This document shows, one piece after another, positions 1-12,114 of a stretch of 64,000 nucleotides of DNA. A model generated the notes under the pieces. The model saw only the letters and a program-made list of their open reading frames with translations. It was not told where the DNA came from and did no database searches. Every line of letters starts with the position of its first letter. Position 1 is the stretch's first letter. Made by a program: the position numbers and the translations under genes. Source of the DNA: Ischnura elegans (taxonomy: Eukaryota; Arthropoda; Insecta; Odonata; Coenagrionidae); assembly GCF_921293095.1 (NCBI RefSeq), contig NC_060251.1, positions 100,550,566 to 100,614,565 of the forward strand, written 5' to 3'.

Positions 1-414
1 TGGCTAATTATTGTTACGTTGAGAAGCAAGAACTTATTTCTCATTTCGTTCATTGTTTGTAATACCACAGCTGTCAGGATGTCTTTTTCCTGAACTTCCT
101 TACATTTATGTTCGCTTTTTTTAAATAAATTTGAAAAAGACTTTGGTAATTTTGGAACAGAAAATGCCAGGTATCAGCTTAAAATCGACAAGAAGGATAC
201 TAAGGTGTTATTAGTTTGTGTCAAAAGAGAGGAGCATAGCCCAAAAATTAAACTTAGAATGCAAAATCTTGTAGAGGCGAAAGAGTTTCGCTATAAAGGA
301 AGCCGAAAAACAAATAATGAAAGAAGCAAGAAGAAACAGTGAGTAGAACAGCACAAGGAAATAGGGGTTTCTACTCTAAAAAGAGTCGAACTACAGCTGA
401 GAGCACAAGAATTG

Positions 415-860
415 AAGTAAGGAAACAATTCATCAGATGCTACGTAGGGAGCATTTTTCTGCGTGCTAGGCTTGAACGTTGACAGCTGCCCAGAATTTAA
501 GGGAGGAATCATTCGAAATGTAGTGCGACTCGATGGTGTTGATAAAATGGATAAACCGACTGAGTAACGAGGATGTGCCAAGAATAGTGGGAGACAATAT
601 AAGTCTTGTAAACAACATGTGGAGAATACGGGACATATCAGTAGTCCACATCATGAGTCAAAATGGCCTTATAAAAACAACCGTAGAAGGACAAGTGGAA
701 GGGTAGAAGGGCAAGGGACGGCTCAACATGAGTTACATGGGAAAGGTAATGAAGGATGAAAAAGAGAAGAAATACGTCGCTTTGAAAAGGCTAGCAAATA
801 GGATAGAGGAATGTAGAGCTTCGTACAAACCAATCTTAGAATTGTTGACTTAAGATGATT
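415..860 (+). pseudogene. LINE family A, 3' fragment (copy 1)
   Basis: This is a decayed 3' end of a non-LTR retrotransposon. It aligns along its length with the copies near 14.3, 21.6 and 52.0 kb. Shared words include AGGAAACAATTCATCAGATG, GTAGAAGGACAAGTGGAAGG and AAACCAATCTTAGAATTGTTGAC. The encoded tail would be the region after the reverse transcriptase domain (SNEEVLRR, then DGLMKTIVEGQVEG in better copies). Here it is broken by stops and frameshifts. No target duplication was found. The family is judged from internal comparison only; the clade name is not certain. Confidence 0.65.
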
Positions 861-2573
861 TAAAAGTAAGAAACTAACGCAAAAGGAGCAATTAAAATTT
901 CTGTTTGAATTTAGACATTCGTGATGGCTTCTTGGGCTACACACTCCACAGTGTGTAAGACTGGCGTTTTGAGTAGCGACTTATGACTCAATCCCATGGC
1001 AAATGACATGTGATTCTACGGACCCTAAGATATGAAACTATAATTTGTAATTTAAACTTTATTAACTTCATTCTGCGCTGATGAGCTGATTTTGCAGAAA
1101 AAATACATAAGAACTGGTTAAATGGATTCTCGTAATTCAATATAAAATCATTAAATTAAACTTTTGAGCAAAGCTATACAGGAAATGTTGCTAATTTTCC
1201 CTTCCTATGACTGTATTTCTGTATTTCTATTATCATCAGAGTAATTTGGTAATAATTAGGAAGTATAAGTGATTATTAGATGCTGGTATTTCTCATATTA
1301 TTTTCCGTGTGAATAAAATAGATACGGAAAAATGAATTTGGAAATAGTTGTTCCCCATTCAAGAAATAAAAATCCCATTCTATTCAACCTAAAAAATTGC
1401 ACTGCGTTTAATGGCCGTAGGTACTTTCCACGTGAAAGGTAGGATTTACATCAGTAAAATTTTGCCATTAAAATAACATTTCAGTTGCTAATTTTTGTAC
1501 ACCTGGCCATCTTCAAACTTTTTAATCATCCTATCGATTAAATCAAATCGCCTTGGTGAAGCATTTCCCAATCTCACCGTCATTTAGCGCTAGCTGTGCT
1601 AATGTTTCCTTATGAGTTTAACTTAAACTTAACTTTTAAAAAATATTCTCACTTAGCGTCATCAAAAGCATTATAACATCGGGTAGCTTATGTAAACCTC
1701 CACATCGAAAAGTAACCAAATACTTAGATTCCAAATTGCCGTTTTGAAAATCATTTCCAGAGTTAAATACTTTCATAGAATTTAATTATTTTCGGAATTT
1801 TCAGTTCAAAAGTATTCAATATCAAATAAAAATATTTCGATTGTGTTCCCTGTATGTTTGGATTTATAAACCTTTATTTGATCATAATAGTAGGTACTAA
1901 GGCAAATAATGCCTTGCCTTTATAGTTCGAAATGAAATTTGCTTGAGAAGAAACGGAAAATCTAGTGAATTCATTATGATTGAAACTTGATTTTTTCTAT
2001 GGTAAACTTCATAACAAAACCAATTGAATGATTTTCTATGCTAATGCAACATTTTAAGATCCTCAGATTCCTTGATCTCTGCAGCCAAGAATGATAAATC
2101 AAACAATATATCAAAACCATAAAACATGAGAAGACAATTCCTTACTAAGACCTCTACATTTGATGTGAAGAAGTACCATATAAGAGAGGAGTAATACAAA
2201 AGTAGTAGTACTTGCAGCTATCCTTTGCGTCCAACCACCTTATCCATTTCAAACGGAAAACACATGTGTTAAAACTGCTTTCCGTTATATCATTCTGAGG
2301 GCGCTTTATTGTGAAAATAGAGCAAAACTTTTTTATGCACAACAACGGCAATATTTTTATCACTGCGGTAAATTTCTGCGATAACCTTGCAAGCCAAAAT
2401 AATTAAATAATATGTTAGCGAACCCTTAAGGTTTCAATACTTCCAATTCCTCGTCCGTCGTCTTGAGAAAGATTGGTTTAATAATATTTGTACAGTTATT
2501 ATGCCAATACAATATGAAAAATTCATTTTTATAAGTTTGCTATCAACATTCAAAACTGAGGGACAATTATTGC
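861..2573. other. AT-rich stretch with no recognisable feature
   Basis: Only short, unconvincing reading frames occur. I see no repeat shared with the rest of the window and no splice-framed coding segment. Confidence 0.5.
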
Positions 2574-3239
2574 AACAGGGTGGTTTCCTATTATTTTTTA
2601 ATTGCCTTTATCGAAAGATTATTACTCCTGGAGTGCGCATTTCACCTTCTTAGTTTTCGAATGACGATATCTATTTTTCGTGATTAAACGAAAAGTGAAA
2701 ATTTTCAAGCGCACGAAAGCGCGACGGCTAAGTAGGAATTATGGGAAAAGTCCGTGTGACGTATTTCTGGTTCCAGCTGTCGGCGTGTGAGGTGACCTTG
2801 GGGCGAGGCTTGAGAGCTGATACGACGCCGGCTACTAGCAGATAGCTGAGTATTCTGCTAGCAGGTAGCGCTTGGCTTAAATAAGGATTATTAGTACCTT
2901 ACCAAACGAAGAAAACTTTCCGAACTTAGGTATTTTTAATGTGTGATTATTAAGAGATGTTTCTCTGACCTCTGTGCCTCATGCATGCATTAGTAATCTC
3001 AGACAATGTAAAACTCCTATCTACTCGTATAGAAACTAGGTCCCTGTGACGTCACGTGGAGTGGAATCGCATGGGCGCCAATCTGGCCTTTTTCAAATGA
3101 GGTTAAAATTGACCGTTGCCATTCGTCTAAACTGGGATTTCTAAAACCAAGTAATTTTTATATTATTAATACACTAATGGCGGGTAAGGAATCGCAATAA
3201 ATGCATTTCATTTTCTTTGATGAAGGAAACTACCCTATT
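2574..3239 (+). mobile_element. Family M inverted-repeat element, copy 1
   Basis: This is a 666-bp non-coding element that recurs five times in the window. It opens with AACAGGGTGGTTTCCT and closes with AGGAAACTACCCTATT, so it has terminal inverted repeats of about 15 bp with one or two mismatches. The body carries a GC-rich middle (CGACGCCGGCTACTAGCAG) and a TTAA near 2951 that is the target of a piggyBac MITE in copy 2. It looks like a non-autonomous DNA transposon. The flanks of this copy show no clear duplication. Confidence 0.8.
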
Positions 3240-4220
3240 ATCTCTCACGTCGACGGGAGCGAATTTATCCGGAAAATTATAGCGCGCGATACAGCCTTTT
3301 TTATCGAAATTCTGATAATTTGCTTCGCTGATAAAACAGTGGAAAACTTTGTAAATGCTCAACGACGGAAATATGTCAATAGCGGCGATAACCATCAAAG
3401 CGAACATGATTTAATAATATAGATGCGTATGCAATGGCTCAAATTCTTCAAATTCCTCAGCCTACGCGAGCAGGAATGATTGATTGATCGAATGATGTTT
3501 CGTAGGGTCACGAAGCTAGTAAAATTTGAAAGCACTATCGTCTCAACCTTGACCTCTGCATTTGCAACGACCCGAATGTAACAAATCCTGTGGAGCACCG
3601 TAATTCGTGGGTGATGGAACTAGAATCGATATGCAACCGCCCGGTGACCTAGATTTCAAACGCTCCGAGCTCGCAGCAGCGCGTGAAAGCGAAACCAGGA
3701 ATGGAGAGCGATGAAATAGACCACCCAATCCCTACAAGCTTTACAAAGAAACCAGGGACCGCATTCTGATCAAGAACGTGAATGTAAAATCCGATTTTTA
3801 CTTTTTTTATTTCCCGCAAATTAGGTCTTTGAATTATTTTATTCATCCTATTGTTGTCCTTGAAGAGCACGCAGAAGAAATGTTGGATTGATTAAAGTAG
3901 GCACCCATTTATTCAGTGATTCAACCTGAAGGTTGGCGTGGACAGGTGAGGGTAGAGCTCACCCCAGACTAATTCACAGGTTCGTGATTAACTACAGGGT
4001 ATACGGGGGCTGGTAATTTCAAAGGACAGCTTTTCACTTCGAAGATTATTTTTTGAAGTTGTGCGTTGACTTTACCCGAGAAGTGAACAAGGAACCTTTA
4101 CGTTAGTATTCAATCACCCTACCTACTTGGCTACCACGCTCACGAAGAAAGGTGAGAAGGGAACGAATAGAGGAAATATCTAAATGACATAGCGTTCCCC
4201 CCTTTTGAGTGATAAATGTT
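3240..4220. other. No recognisable feature
   Basis: Mixed-composition sequence. The short frames on both strands show no family motif. Nothing here is shared with other parts of the window. Confidence 0.45.
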
Positions 4221-4289
4221 AACAAACGCCACAACACATATTCCTGTACTTTTAACGATTTCATAAATAAATCATTATCCCTGTTCTTA

Positions 4290-5659
4290 AAGGGGGAAAT
4301 AAATCTGACTCCAAAAATTATAGGCCAATTTCCATATAAAGCTCAGTTGACAAAATCCTAGAAAAATATGTTTATAATCACCTTTTAAGATTCTTGAATG
4401 CCAAAAAGATTTTATCCATCTATCAGTATGGGCTTCAAAAATCAAAGGGCACTAAAGACGCTCTTGAATATTACTCGAGCATTGTGAATGAAAAATTAGA
4501 TAAAAATGTTTCTGTAATAGTGCTTTTCATCGATTTTAAAAAAGCCTCTGATACTTAAGATACTAATATTCTCTTGAGTAAATTGGATAAAAATTGTGCT
4601 AGGGGTTATATTTTATCATGGTTTGGTTATATTTGTAATAGAATGATGAGGGTAAAAATAGGCAATACGTATAGTGATACTGAGGTTGAAAAACGTGGTG
4701 TTCCTCAAGGCTCCATTCTGGGACCTCTGTTATTTTTAATATACATCAATGATTTACACTTGGCAATTAAACATTGTAAAATTATAATGTATGCTGATGA
4801 TGTCGTATAAATAAGCGCGCACAAAAATTTTGATACAAGTCATAAAAGGATGAAAAATGACTTTAATATGTTATATCTATGGGCGCATGATAATAAATTA
4901 ATTATAAATGAAGGAAAAACATCAACTATGCATATAACCTCAATGGACAATGCGAGGAAAGAAGTCAAGATAGAACTGCATCCCCACCATTGTATTCATA
5001 GCAATAACTCAGATCTTCCTAATACTTGCACTTGTCCAATACTGGATCAGGTACAAAAATATACTTACCTTGGTGTGATAATTGATGTCCATTTCAAATT
5101 TCCCCTCCACATTGAAAAAATTAATAAAAATAATACGAATTGTAGCTTATCAAATATTTAAGTTACATGACATAGTACCTATTAGCATAAATTAATGATT
5201 TATTTTGCAACGGTAGAGAGCATATTAAGATATGGAATCACTGTCTGGGGGATGGCGTCAAATACTCTGTAAAACACAATTGTAAAGAACCAAAAGAAAA
5301 TACTGAGGTTAATTGATACAAATTGTTTCAACTATTGCTGTAAATCTGACCTTAAATCACTCTGTACTAAATATAATACCTTAACTGTGAATAAAATGCT
5401 GAATTGGCTCATTATTAAAGAGAACTATCTCAAAAAAGAGCACAAAATTAAATGTAATAATACACATTCTATGGATAAACGTAACAGTCCTTTGTTGAAA
5501 ACGTATCTTTACAATAACATGTATGGTAAAAGATTGCTGAAGTATGTTATGCCTCATACCTTCAATTGTATGCCAAAGGCTCTATATAATCTCAAATCTT
5601 TGATCGATGTTAAAAGAAAAGTGAAAGAATGGTTAATAAGTGAAACTGTAAACTTTTAA
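4290..5659 (+). pseudogene. Reverse transcriptase remnant of the CR1-like LINE
   Basis: Frames read in order: KNYRPISI (fingers motif, from about 4315), VIVLFIDFKKASDT (motif A, the aspartate is present, about 4514-4556), RGVPQGSILGPLLFLIYIND (motif B, about 4693-4752) and IIMYADDVV (motif C with intact YADD, ending at 4807). A stop follows YADDVV directly. The thumb and C-terminal part resumes at about 4850 and ends with the frame at 5387-5659, whose last residues are WLISETVNF. There are further stops at about 4346, 4558 and 5159 and at least one frameshift, so it cannot make an active enzyme. RT clade is inferred from motif B style; CR1/Daphne/L2 are alternatives. Confidence 0.8.
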
Positions 5660-5827
5660 TTTCCTTAATGAATCTGAAATGTACAAATTATATTAAATTC
5701 TCATATTTTTGTTTCAAAGATCCTAAAACATTTTTGTTGTTGCTTCTTTGTTTATGAAATTGTTACTTGTAATGTAATATAAATGCTATGCTCTCAATGT
5801 GCCACATGTTGTATTGAATAACTGGAA

Positions 5828-5856
5828 CCTTCTGACAAGCCATATGGCTTAGAAGG
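5828..5856 (+). other. LINE 3' stem-loop
   Basis: CCTTCT pairs with AGAAGG, and the inner AAGCCATATGGCTT is self-complementary, with a small GAC bulge. It sits about 30 bases before the tail of the CR1-like LINE. In related LINEs such a hairpin is the RNA signal the reverse transcriptase recognises; that role here is inferred. Confidence 0.6.
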
Positions 5857-5900
5857 ACCAAGTTTTTATATGCTAATAAAGGCAATAAATATATTATTAA

Positions 5901-7245
5901 AAGGTATTGTTGCGCAGAATATTTCAGGCGAATGGAACTCAAGCAGCAATTTTAGCCACAGGTAACATTATGCTTTGGAAGCTTGAAAAATTTCGAAGGG
6001 TTATTAGAAGAATATTGCTTCAGAAGTTCGTATTTTGAACTGTTAACTCGTTTAAGCGGGTCTTATCTCGGGCACCAAATCCATTGAGAGCAGCAAATTA
6101 TAAAACTATTGAGAAGGATATTTAGCTAACACTTTTTGGATGAGTTCAACCAAAACACGCGTTATATTAATATACAATAAAAGCATTAACATTTACAAGG
6201 GATAAAATTAGTTCTCCAAGGCTAATTTTGGGAATGTAAAAGATTGAATGGAGTATCTAACCCATCAATATTTCTTATAATCAATTATTCCATAGCTACA
6301 GGAAGTACTGGGAAAATATTTAGCATGAAGATACTTGATTTTTCCTGTTCACCGATAGAATATGTTTCTAAAAACTACGTTCAGTACCAAAGCAAACTGG
6401 CCGAAGACACACTTCGGATGTCACAATTTTACGAGTTGATAAGAGTTGTCTTATACTCATGATAATGCAAATATGTATATATAGTGGAAATATTTCACAA
6501 TACTGCAGTGGAAAATATAATAGGAAGAGTTCTTCAAGCATGAGATAAATAAGAGAGAAAGAAGAATGATGCAGCAATCAACCACCTTAAGGATATAAAA
6601 ACTCAAAATATACGGATTTTATGGGATATGTATTTCACAATTTTGCGGAAGAGCGTAATAAAGTGAGCTAAAGTGGGTTATTACAACGAACCATATCAAA
6701 ATTTACGCACGATATTTCTTCCATAAATCCATGACTGTTGAATGAGATTTATAAAATTGGACGCAAAACTTTATCCTTCAATCGCGTGTCAACAGATGCG
6801 AAAAATTCATGATAGGTGAGTTTATTTCCTCATCCTTCGTCGCCATGGGCAACCGCCGTACCGGATGGGAGGAACTAAAAAATCGTTCCGCGAAAAGTTT
6901 GGGGAAAAATGTTCATTATATTTCATGCAGGTTTGAATCCAGAGCCATCTACTCTTCCGGAACATATTGGTTCTCACCGTTGATCGCAAATTTCTTCTTG
7001 GGTAGCAATCGCACCCGATATACTGCGTCATTTCTTTACATTTTGGCTATAACTATAACGATATAAAATGATTTATTTTAAATACCATAGCCATGTTGAC
7101 TTTTCTAGATTAGTGAATTAAAATTAAAACCATGTACCGTTTTTCTTACGAGGAAAAAGTCGAGGAATGTTTTTCAGGAATATTTACGTTTCACCTTAAC
7201 GGCGATAGGCATCTAGAAAAGGGTAAAATATATTAGTATTCTTGT
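5901..7245. other. No recognisable feature
   Basis: AT-rich sequence with several short frames, including an 85-codon frame at 6809-7066. I do not recognise any of them and they lack supporting context. Confidence 0.4.
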
Positions 7246-7249
7246 CCTT

Positions 7250-7462
7250 GAAGAAGGCGCCATATCTTGAGACATGATGGCCTGATGAAGACAATCGTCG
7301 AAGGACAAGTAGATGGCAGGAACGGAAAAGGAAAACCTCGAATGAAATATATGGAACAGATAAATAAAGATGTGAAACAGAAGTAATACGCAGGATTGGC
7401 TGATAAAAGAATTGAATGAAGAGCTCAGTCAAACCAATCTTAGGATTCTTGAGCAGTGATAA
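7250..7462 (+). pseudogene. LINE family A, short 3' fragment (copy 2)
   Basis: Matches the last ~210 bp of family A: CATGATGGCCTGATGAAGAC, then GAAGGACAAGTAGATGG and AAACCAATCTTAGGATT. It ends GAGCAGTGATAACGATTATT, a decayed form of the GATGAT tail seen in better copies. It stops about 40 bp before the Tigger-like element. Confidence 0.7.
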
Positions 7463-7502
7463 CGATTATTGATTTACTCCTACTACCATTGCTTTAGATG
7501 TA

Positions 7503-8270
7503 CAGTGAGTCCTCGTTTAACGTCACTTACCGTTCCTGAAAAATGTGACGATAAACGGAATGACATTAATCGAAACATAATATCCCATTAGAAACAATGT
7601 AAAAAGTGAATATCGGCTCCTAGACCTCACAATTCCTACGCGAAAAATTTTTAGCGTATCCTATCCGGGACATTTTTTACGATGGGAATGCCAAACTATG
7701 GCATAAATACGAGTTCCTGTCTTCATCGACGACAATAGCAGCAGTGACGTAAATCCTTCTCCATTTTTGTATCTTCCCGTATTTGCTTTTCGGCTTCGCT
7801 ACGGTGGTCGCCCGGGCGAGCGTCGCCTGGGCATCATCATCGCTGAAACATCGTCGCAGTTACAGGAACCAAAATTATTGAGAACACAGTGAAAAAAGTG
7901 ACGACAAAAACTCCCGAGTTCTACACGGAAAAATGCCTCGAAATCACTCTTTAGGTTCCTGAAAACCATTATGTCAAGTAAAATCTTGCGCACCTACCTA
8001 AGAATTCATTTTGCAGAAAATTTGCTAAAACCGTAATCGCAATTATCAATAAACAACACTGTTTTACTCTTTGTATAGACTGACTATATCACCGCCCACA
8101 AAACGAACAACCTGCAACGCCTGCCGCTTCGCCTTTTTTCTCGCGCGAAATTTAAAAGATTTGATGTTATCGCGAAGCAAAGGTGCGATAAACGAATGAC
8201 GATCTCAAAATTTTCGTGACGTTATCGCGAAATGACGTTAAACAGGGTGACGTAGAACGAGGACTCACTG
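7503..8270. mobile_element. Tigger/pogo-like non-autonomous DNA transposon
   Basis: The element starts CAGTGAGTCCTCGTT and ends AACGAGGACTCACTG, a perfect 15-bp inverted repeat. It is flanked on both sides by TA (7501-7502 and 8271-8272), the target duplication of the Tc1/mariner/pogo group. The next bases, TTAACGTCACTTACCG at the left and GTTATCGCGAAATGACGTTA at the right, fit the TCCTCGTTTAACGTC style of Tigger ends. The 768-bp body has no transposase frame that I can recognise, so it would depend on another element's enzyme. Confidence 0.88.
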
Positions 8271-8272
8271 TA

Positions 8273-9049
8273 TTAGCTTATTAAGCACTCTAAAATCAAC
8301 CCGCAAAAAAATCAGTCAAAAAAAGAGTCTACCATAGCAACAAAAAAAGTAAATTGAAAAGGTCGATGTTAAATAATACCAAAAATATGCCTTAAAACAG
8401 GACAATAATATCCAATGCCTGAAATCATATGAGTGCCCTCGTCACTTTCCTTTGACTAAGGCAAAAGAAAAGACCAGAGAGGTAACCTACAAGCTCACCG
8501 ATATTTTCCTCTCCATTCATATGAGTCCTCCATTACCTTTAAATTACATCAAAATTTTCTCAACATGACATGATGAATACAAGCCGGGGAAATTAAATGG
8601 ATAATACACTACAAAATTCCATACCCATCGAAATTCAATGGCTAAAATGGTCATTCATCTAAAATATGCGTTTAGGGTCGCAAATTCGTCAATTGGGTTA
8701 ATGGGCCCAACTTCCTCAACTCAACTTTTTGAGGAAAACTACCGAATTCATACTTCCTCGATTCATTGAGAGGTGGTGCCTACACACTTTGATTTGAAGG
8801 GTCCCCTCTAAATGTAGGATCCGCACCCTAAAATAACCATAAGCTTTTCATGAATATCGCTCTCTTATTCGAGTCACACAAGTTTTCCCTACTACTTCCT
8901 CGTTCCTCATCATTTTCGCTATATATCCATTCAAATTAAATCATCGTATTGAGAGTGATTTTTGTTAACTCATCTCATCAATCCAAGCAAATTATTTTTC
9001 GGAAAATGCTTATTTGACCTCACATAAAGGTATGTGTTGTCGTGCTAGG
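8273..9049. other. No recognisable feature
   Basis: AT-rich; no open frame of note, no shared repeat. Confidence 0.45.
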
Positions 9050-9540
9050 TATCTGTTGGCAAAGCACAAGAAAACTGAGAGCGTTTCAGAAATGCTCAGA
9101 GTTCTGGGGTGGGAGAGTTAACGGGTGAGGAGGAAAAGGAGCAGGCTATGCGGTATGTTTAAAATAGTGAGTGGAGAAAAAGCATGGAAAGAATTTGGGA
9201 AGGTCATTACAAAACCGAACTTTGTTGGAAAAAATGATCACCGGATCAAAATAAAGTGCCGATCACAAGGGACAAACGCAAAGTAATTCTTCTTCTTGAA
9301 TAGGACCGTAATGGACTGGAACGACCTACCAGTAAAACTATTTGAGCCCTTCCAGAAAAATGTACACGTTTTTAAAATGAAGTTTGAAGAAGTAGTGAAG
9401 GGACCAAGGTTTTCTTCTTATGATGTTTTCAATTGTTTGGCGTCGCATGTTCACGTTGCCACGAGGCCAATGTCCTGCTTGATACAATTTAATGATAGAA
9501 ATAAAAATAATAATAATAAAACTAATTTGAAATCAAACTA
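9050..9540 (+). pseudogene. LINE family C, 3' end of the reverse transcriptase ORF
   Basis: The frames read MLRVLGWES, a basic RRRKSRLCG-like stretch, MFKIVSGE, IKIKCRSQGTNAK, then NRTVMDWNDLPVKLFE and FKMKFEEVV. This is the order of the C-terminal region of CR1/L2/Jockey-type retrotransposons (LGWxSLxxRR, then FFxRTVxxWNxLP). Frameshifts and stops separate the pieces. The last 246 bp are open to 9541. The tail is AATAATAATAATAAA, which fits a LINE 3' end. It is a different family from A, B and the CR1-like copy. Confidence 0.7.
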
Positions 9541-11153
9541 ACGCCAAATTTTAAGGAAAAAAACGCTAATTTATGCTGCAAAAAGTATCAAGTAGTCAAC
9601 AATTAAGACCTTCGAGCACAACTAATAGGTATATTCTAAGCATAGAGAATAAAAACTTTAATTTGAATTGATATTTTCACAGAATTTAGCGTAAAGATGA
9701 CGCGACTTCAATGGTATTTGTCTGGAAAGAAACTCTGAAAATAAAATACCAACCTCTGAATAACATGATATTGGCGTAACCCTCCACCAAAAAGTCACCA
9801 CTCTACAACACCACCCTATGGTGATAATGAAAATTAGCAAAATAATTGATGTTTTTATCCTTCAATATCTTGAAGAAAGAGTTAACTACCTTTTCATACC
9901 AGCATGTTCAAGTTTCCATGGCTACTGAGGCCTTAAGTATGGGTGTATTCGCATGATCAACCTCATAAAGACATAATAAATGTATTTAAAGCAATACACC
10001 TTCGAACAGTAAGCAATCTCGTCGCTGAAGTTTAAAATTATATTTATGAACTCTATTCTCTTTTCTGTTGTTATTAAGTGTAATAAAAATAATTTAAAGG
10101 ACCGCATGTGGCCTCGGAAAACTCGCAAAATATTAACTGCTGGGGTAAGTAAAATTCATGTTAATTTTGCATTTCTCGCAACATCATTTTATGTTAAAAG
10201 TTCATCTTGTAGTATATTTTTTTGCCGGTATATAAATGGATTAAATGCAGTCATTCGTTTAAAGTGAGGGGTAATGTAAAGTAGACGTTTAGTATTGTAT
10301 ATCCCATTATACATGGGAATGCTAGAATCAAAAATTTGAGTTCCACTGGTTTCCTCTCTGTTTTTTCAGTGATACGAGGAAAATTAATTAGCTGAAAAGA
10401 GAGCTGGAAAACACGTGAAAATTGGCGGAAACGATGAAATATTACCAAACAATGAGGTGGGAACACCAACAAAGTGCGCGGTTAGCGATCACAATGAATG
10501 AACAAGGAAATCGATCTTATGGAAAAAAAAAGGCCAGAAATTGGCCAAAGGGTCTAGCAGGTTAAGATGGTGAAAAGTGCCCCCCAATATTTTGAGAATT
10601 AAAAAATATAAACTTCAAGTGCATCCAAAAATATGTGTTTTCCCAAAGTTTCAATCCTCAACAATGGAAAATAACCCCAGAAAAAATTGAAACACGATTT
10701 TTAGTTTTTTATATATCTCCAGTTTTTATTTTTGTAAAATCGTTTTCTTGATTTTAAATTGTGTATACTATTATAGTTTACCATCATGAATTTTTTCAAA
10801 ATTTTTGAACCGAAAACTAAACTTATACATAAGTTTGAAATTTTCAAAATTAAATTGAAAATTTTAGGAAACAATAGACACGCCGAAAAAAATATATGTT
10901 GTTACCCCAGTCTTAAAGTATAATTCTAATTTTTTCAGATTTTTTAAAATTAGTGGAACAGGGTCAAAAACACGAATAACTGCTTTCTGCTATTTGCATC
11001 TATGTATTCCAGGAGGATATTTGATTTGATTGTTGAGAGCAACGATTGTTGATCAGTTTCTAATGTTATTGATTAGGAATAAACATTAACATAAACAATG
11101 TCCATCACACTTAGATTAATCGTAATTATTGTTTATAACCATACTGTTAAGCT
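9541..11153. other. No recognisable feature; very AT-rich from 10560 to 10980
   Basis: A homopolymer-rich segment lies at 10560-10980. The short frames (for example 10046-10267) show no known motif. Confidence 0.4.
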
Positions 11154-11157
11154 TTAA

Positions 11158-11705
11158 CCTTCCGTCGGGCGCAATGGATCTGACAGGCTCAGCGCAAGTG
11201 TTTTTTCACTTCTCCATGCCAATAGATGGCATAGAGCCCTTTATACTCATAGTGGCTGTTTGTGTTGGCACGCTATATGTAGCCTTTCGCTTTTCGCGTT
11301 TATGCCAACAGATCAGTGGCGGATTATTAAGCATAACTAAGCAAAATAATGGTAAAATAAAGCGAAATAAAAGCACTAGTGGATATAAAACATAGCAAAA
11401 TAAAAAACCCTAATAATATATAATTCACATGCTAGAGTATATTACATATAATAATACTTAATAGCCTAAAGAGTAGATTAAATCGCACCTTTCTGGATCG
11501 GTCTGGGGCAGGATGACGGTATGTATAGGGGTATATACATAGCAAATAAGATATCATTTATTTGTTAGACTACACTAATAATGGTGCTAAGTTCAAATGT
11601 GTACTACAGAGCCGTGATAAGAGTTAATTATGATATTTTACATCTGTTCCTTTTAGGCAAATTGCGCCTGAACTCAGCAATTCCAATATTGTGCCTGACG
11701 TAAGA
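11158..11705. mobile_element. piggyBac-like non-autonomous element
   Basis: The left end is TTAA then CCTTCCGTCGGGCGCAAT. The right end, read on the other strand, is TTAA then TCTTACGTCAGGCACAAT. These are inverted repeats of 18 bp with four mismatches, and both are preceded by the TTAA target (11154-11157 and 11706-11709). TTAA duplication and a CCTTCCGT-type start are the hallmarks of piggyBac. The 548-bp interior repeats GCTCAGCGC/CTCAGCAATT words near both ends. An 88-codon frame at 11129-11395 spans the left edge and is not recognisable. Confidence 0.6.
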
Positions 11706-11709
11706 TTAA

Positions 11710-12052
11710 GTTAGTCTTCAAGCTTCGAGAAATACAAAGTCTGCCGAAAATGATTTTTTTCGTATCTCCTGACTCTAATTAACCATGAAGTTATCCACAG
11801 CATTTGAGATAATTCTCTAATAATGCGAGAATATGACTAAATTTTCGGGGAACAGTTTTCGACGAAGCGATGACACTTAATCATTGTTGATGCCAGCAAT
11901 AGGCATTTTCTGGTGCTTAATTTTAATCAGTGAAGGTAAAACAATACAGACGAGTCAGGTGCAGCACAGAGAGAGAAAATTATTCGGAGAAAATTGCTAA
12001 ATGAGAGGCTAGTTTCCATGAATGCTATAATTTACATGAATGTTCCGCTGCA
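11710..12052. other. No recognisable feature
   Basis: Sequence upstream of the putative promoter. No shared repeat or motif seen. Confidence 0.4.
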
Positions 12053-12114
12053 TATAAAAGAGCGTGTACATTGTAAGGGTTAGTCTAATTCAGTGGAAAT
12101 AAGTCGAAAGATCT
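12053..12114 (+). promoter_or_regulatory. Putative arthropod core promoter (TATA, Inr, DPE)
   Basis: TATAAAAG lies at 12053-12060. An initiator-like TTAGTC lies at 12080-12085, one mismatch from the arthropod TCAGTY, which would place +1 at 12082 and TATA at -29. AGATCT at 12109-12114 is a full match to the DPE consensus RGWYVT and sits exactly at +28 to +33. A second initiator, TTCAGTG, lies at 12089-12095. Downstream is an ATG at 12136 opening a 35-aa frame that ends at 12243. Three spaced elements in register are unlikely by chance, but promoter motifs are short and this is unproven. Confidence 0.4.

Larger units (their letters stand above)
4221..5900 (+). mobile_element. CR1-like non-LTR retrotransposon, 5'-truncated
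   Basis: A LINE copy begins inside or just before the reverse transcriptase and runs to a complete-looking 3' end. The end has a 29-bp stem-loop at 5828-5856, followed by TAATAAAGGCAATAAATATA and short TTA repeats, the usual style of CR1/Daphne-type tails. The endonuclease and ORF1 are absent, which fits 5' truncation during target-primed reverse transcription. No clean target duplication was seen. Confidence 0.75.
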
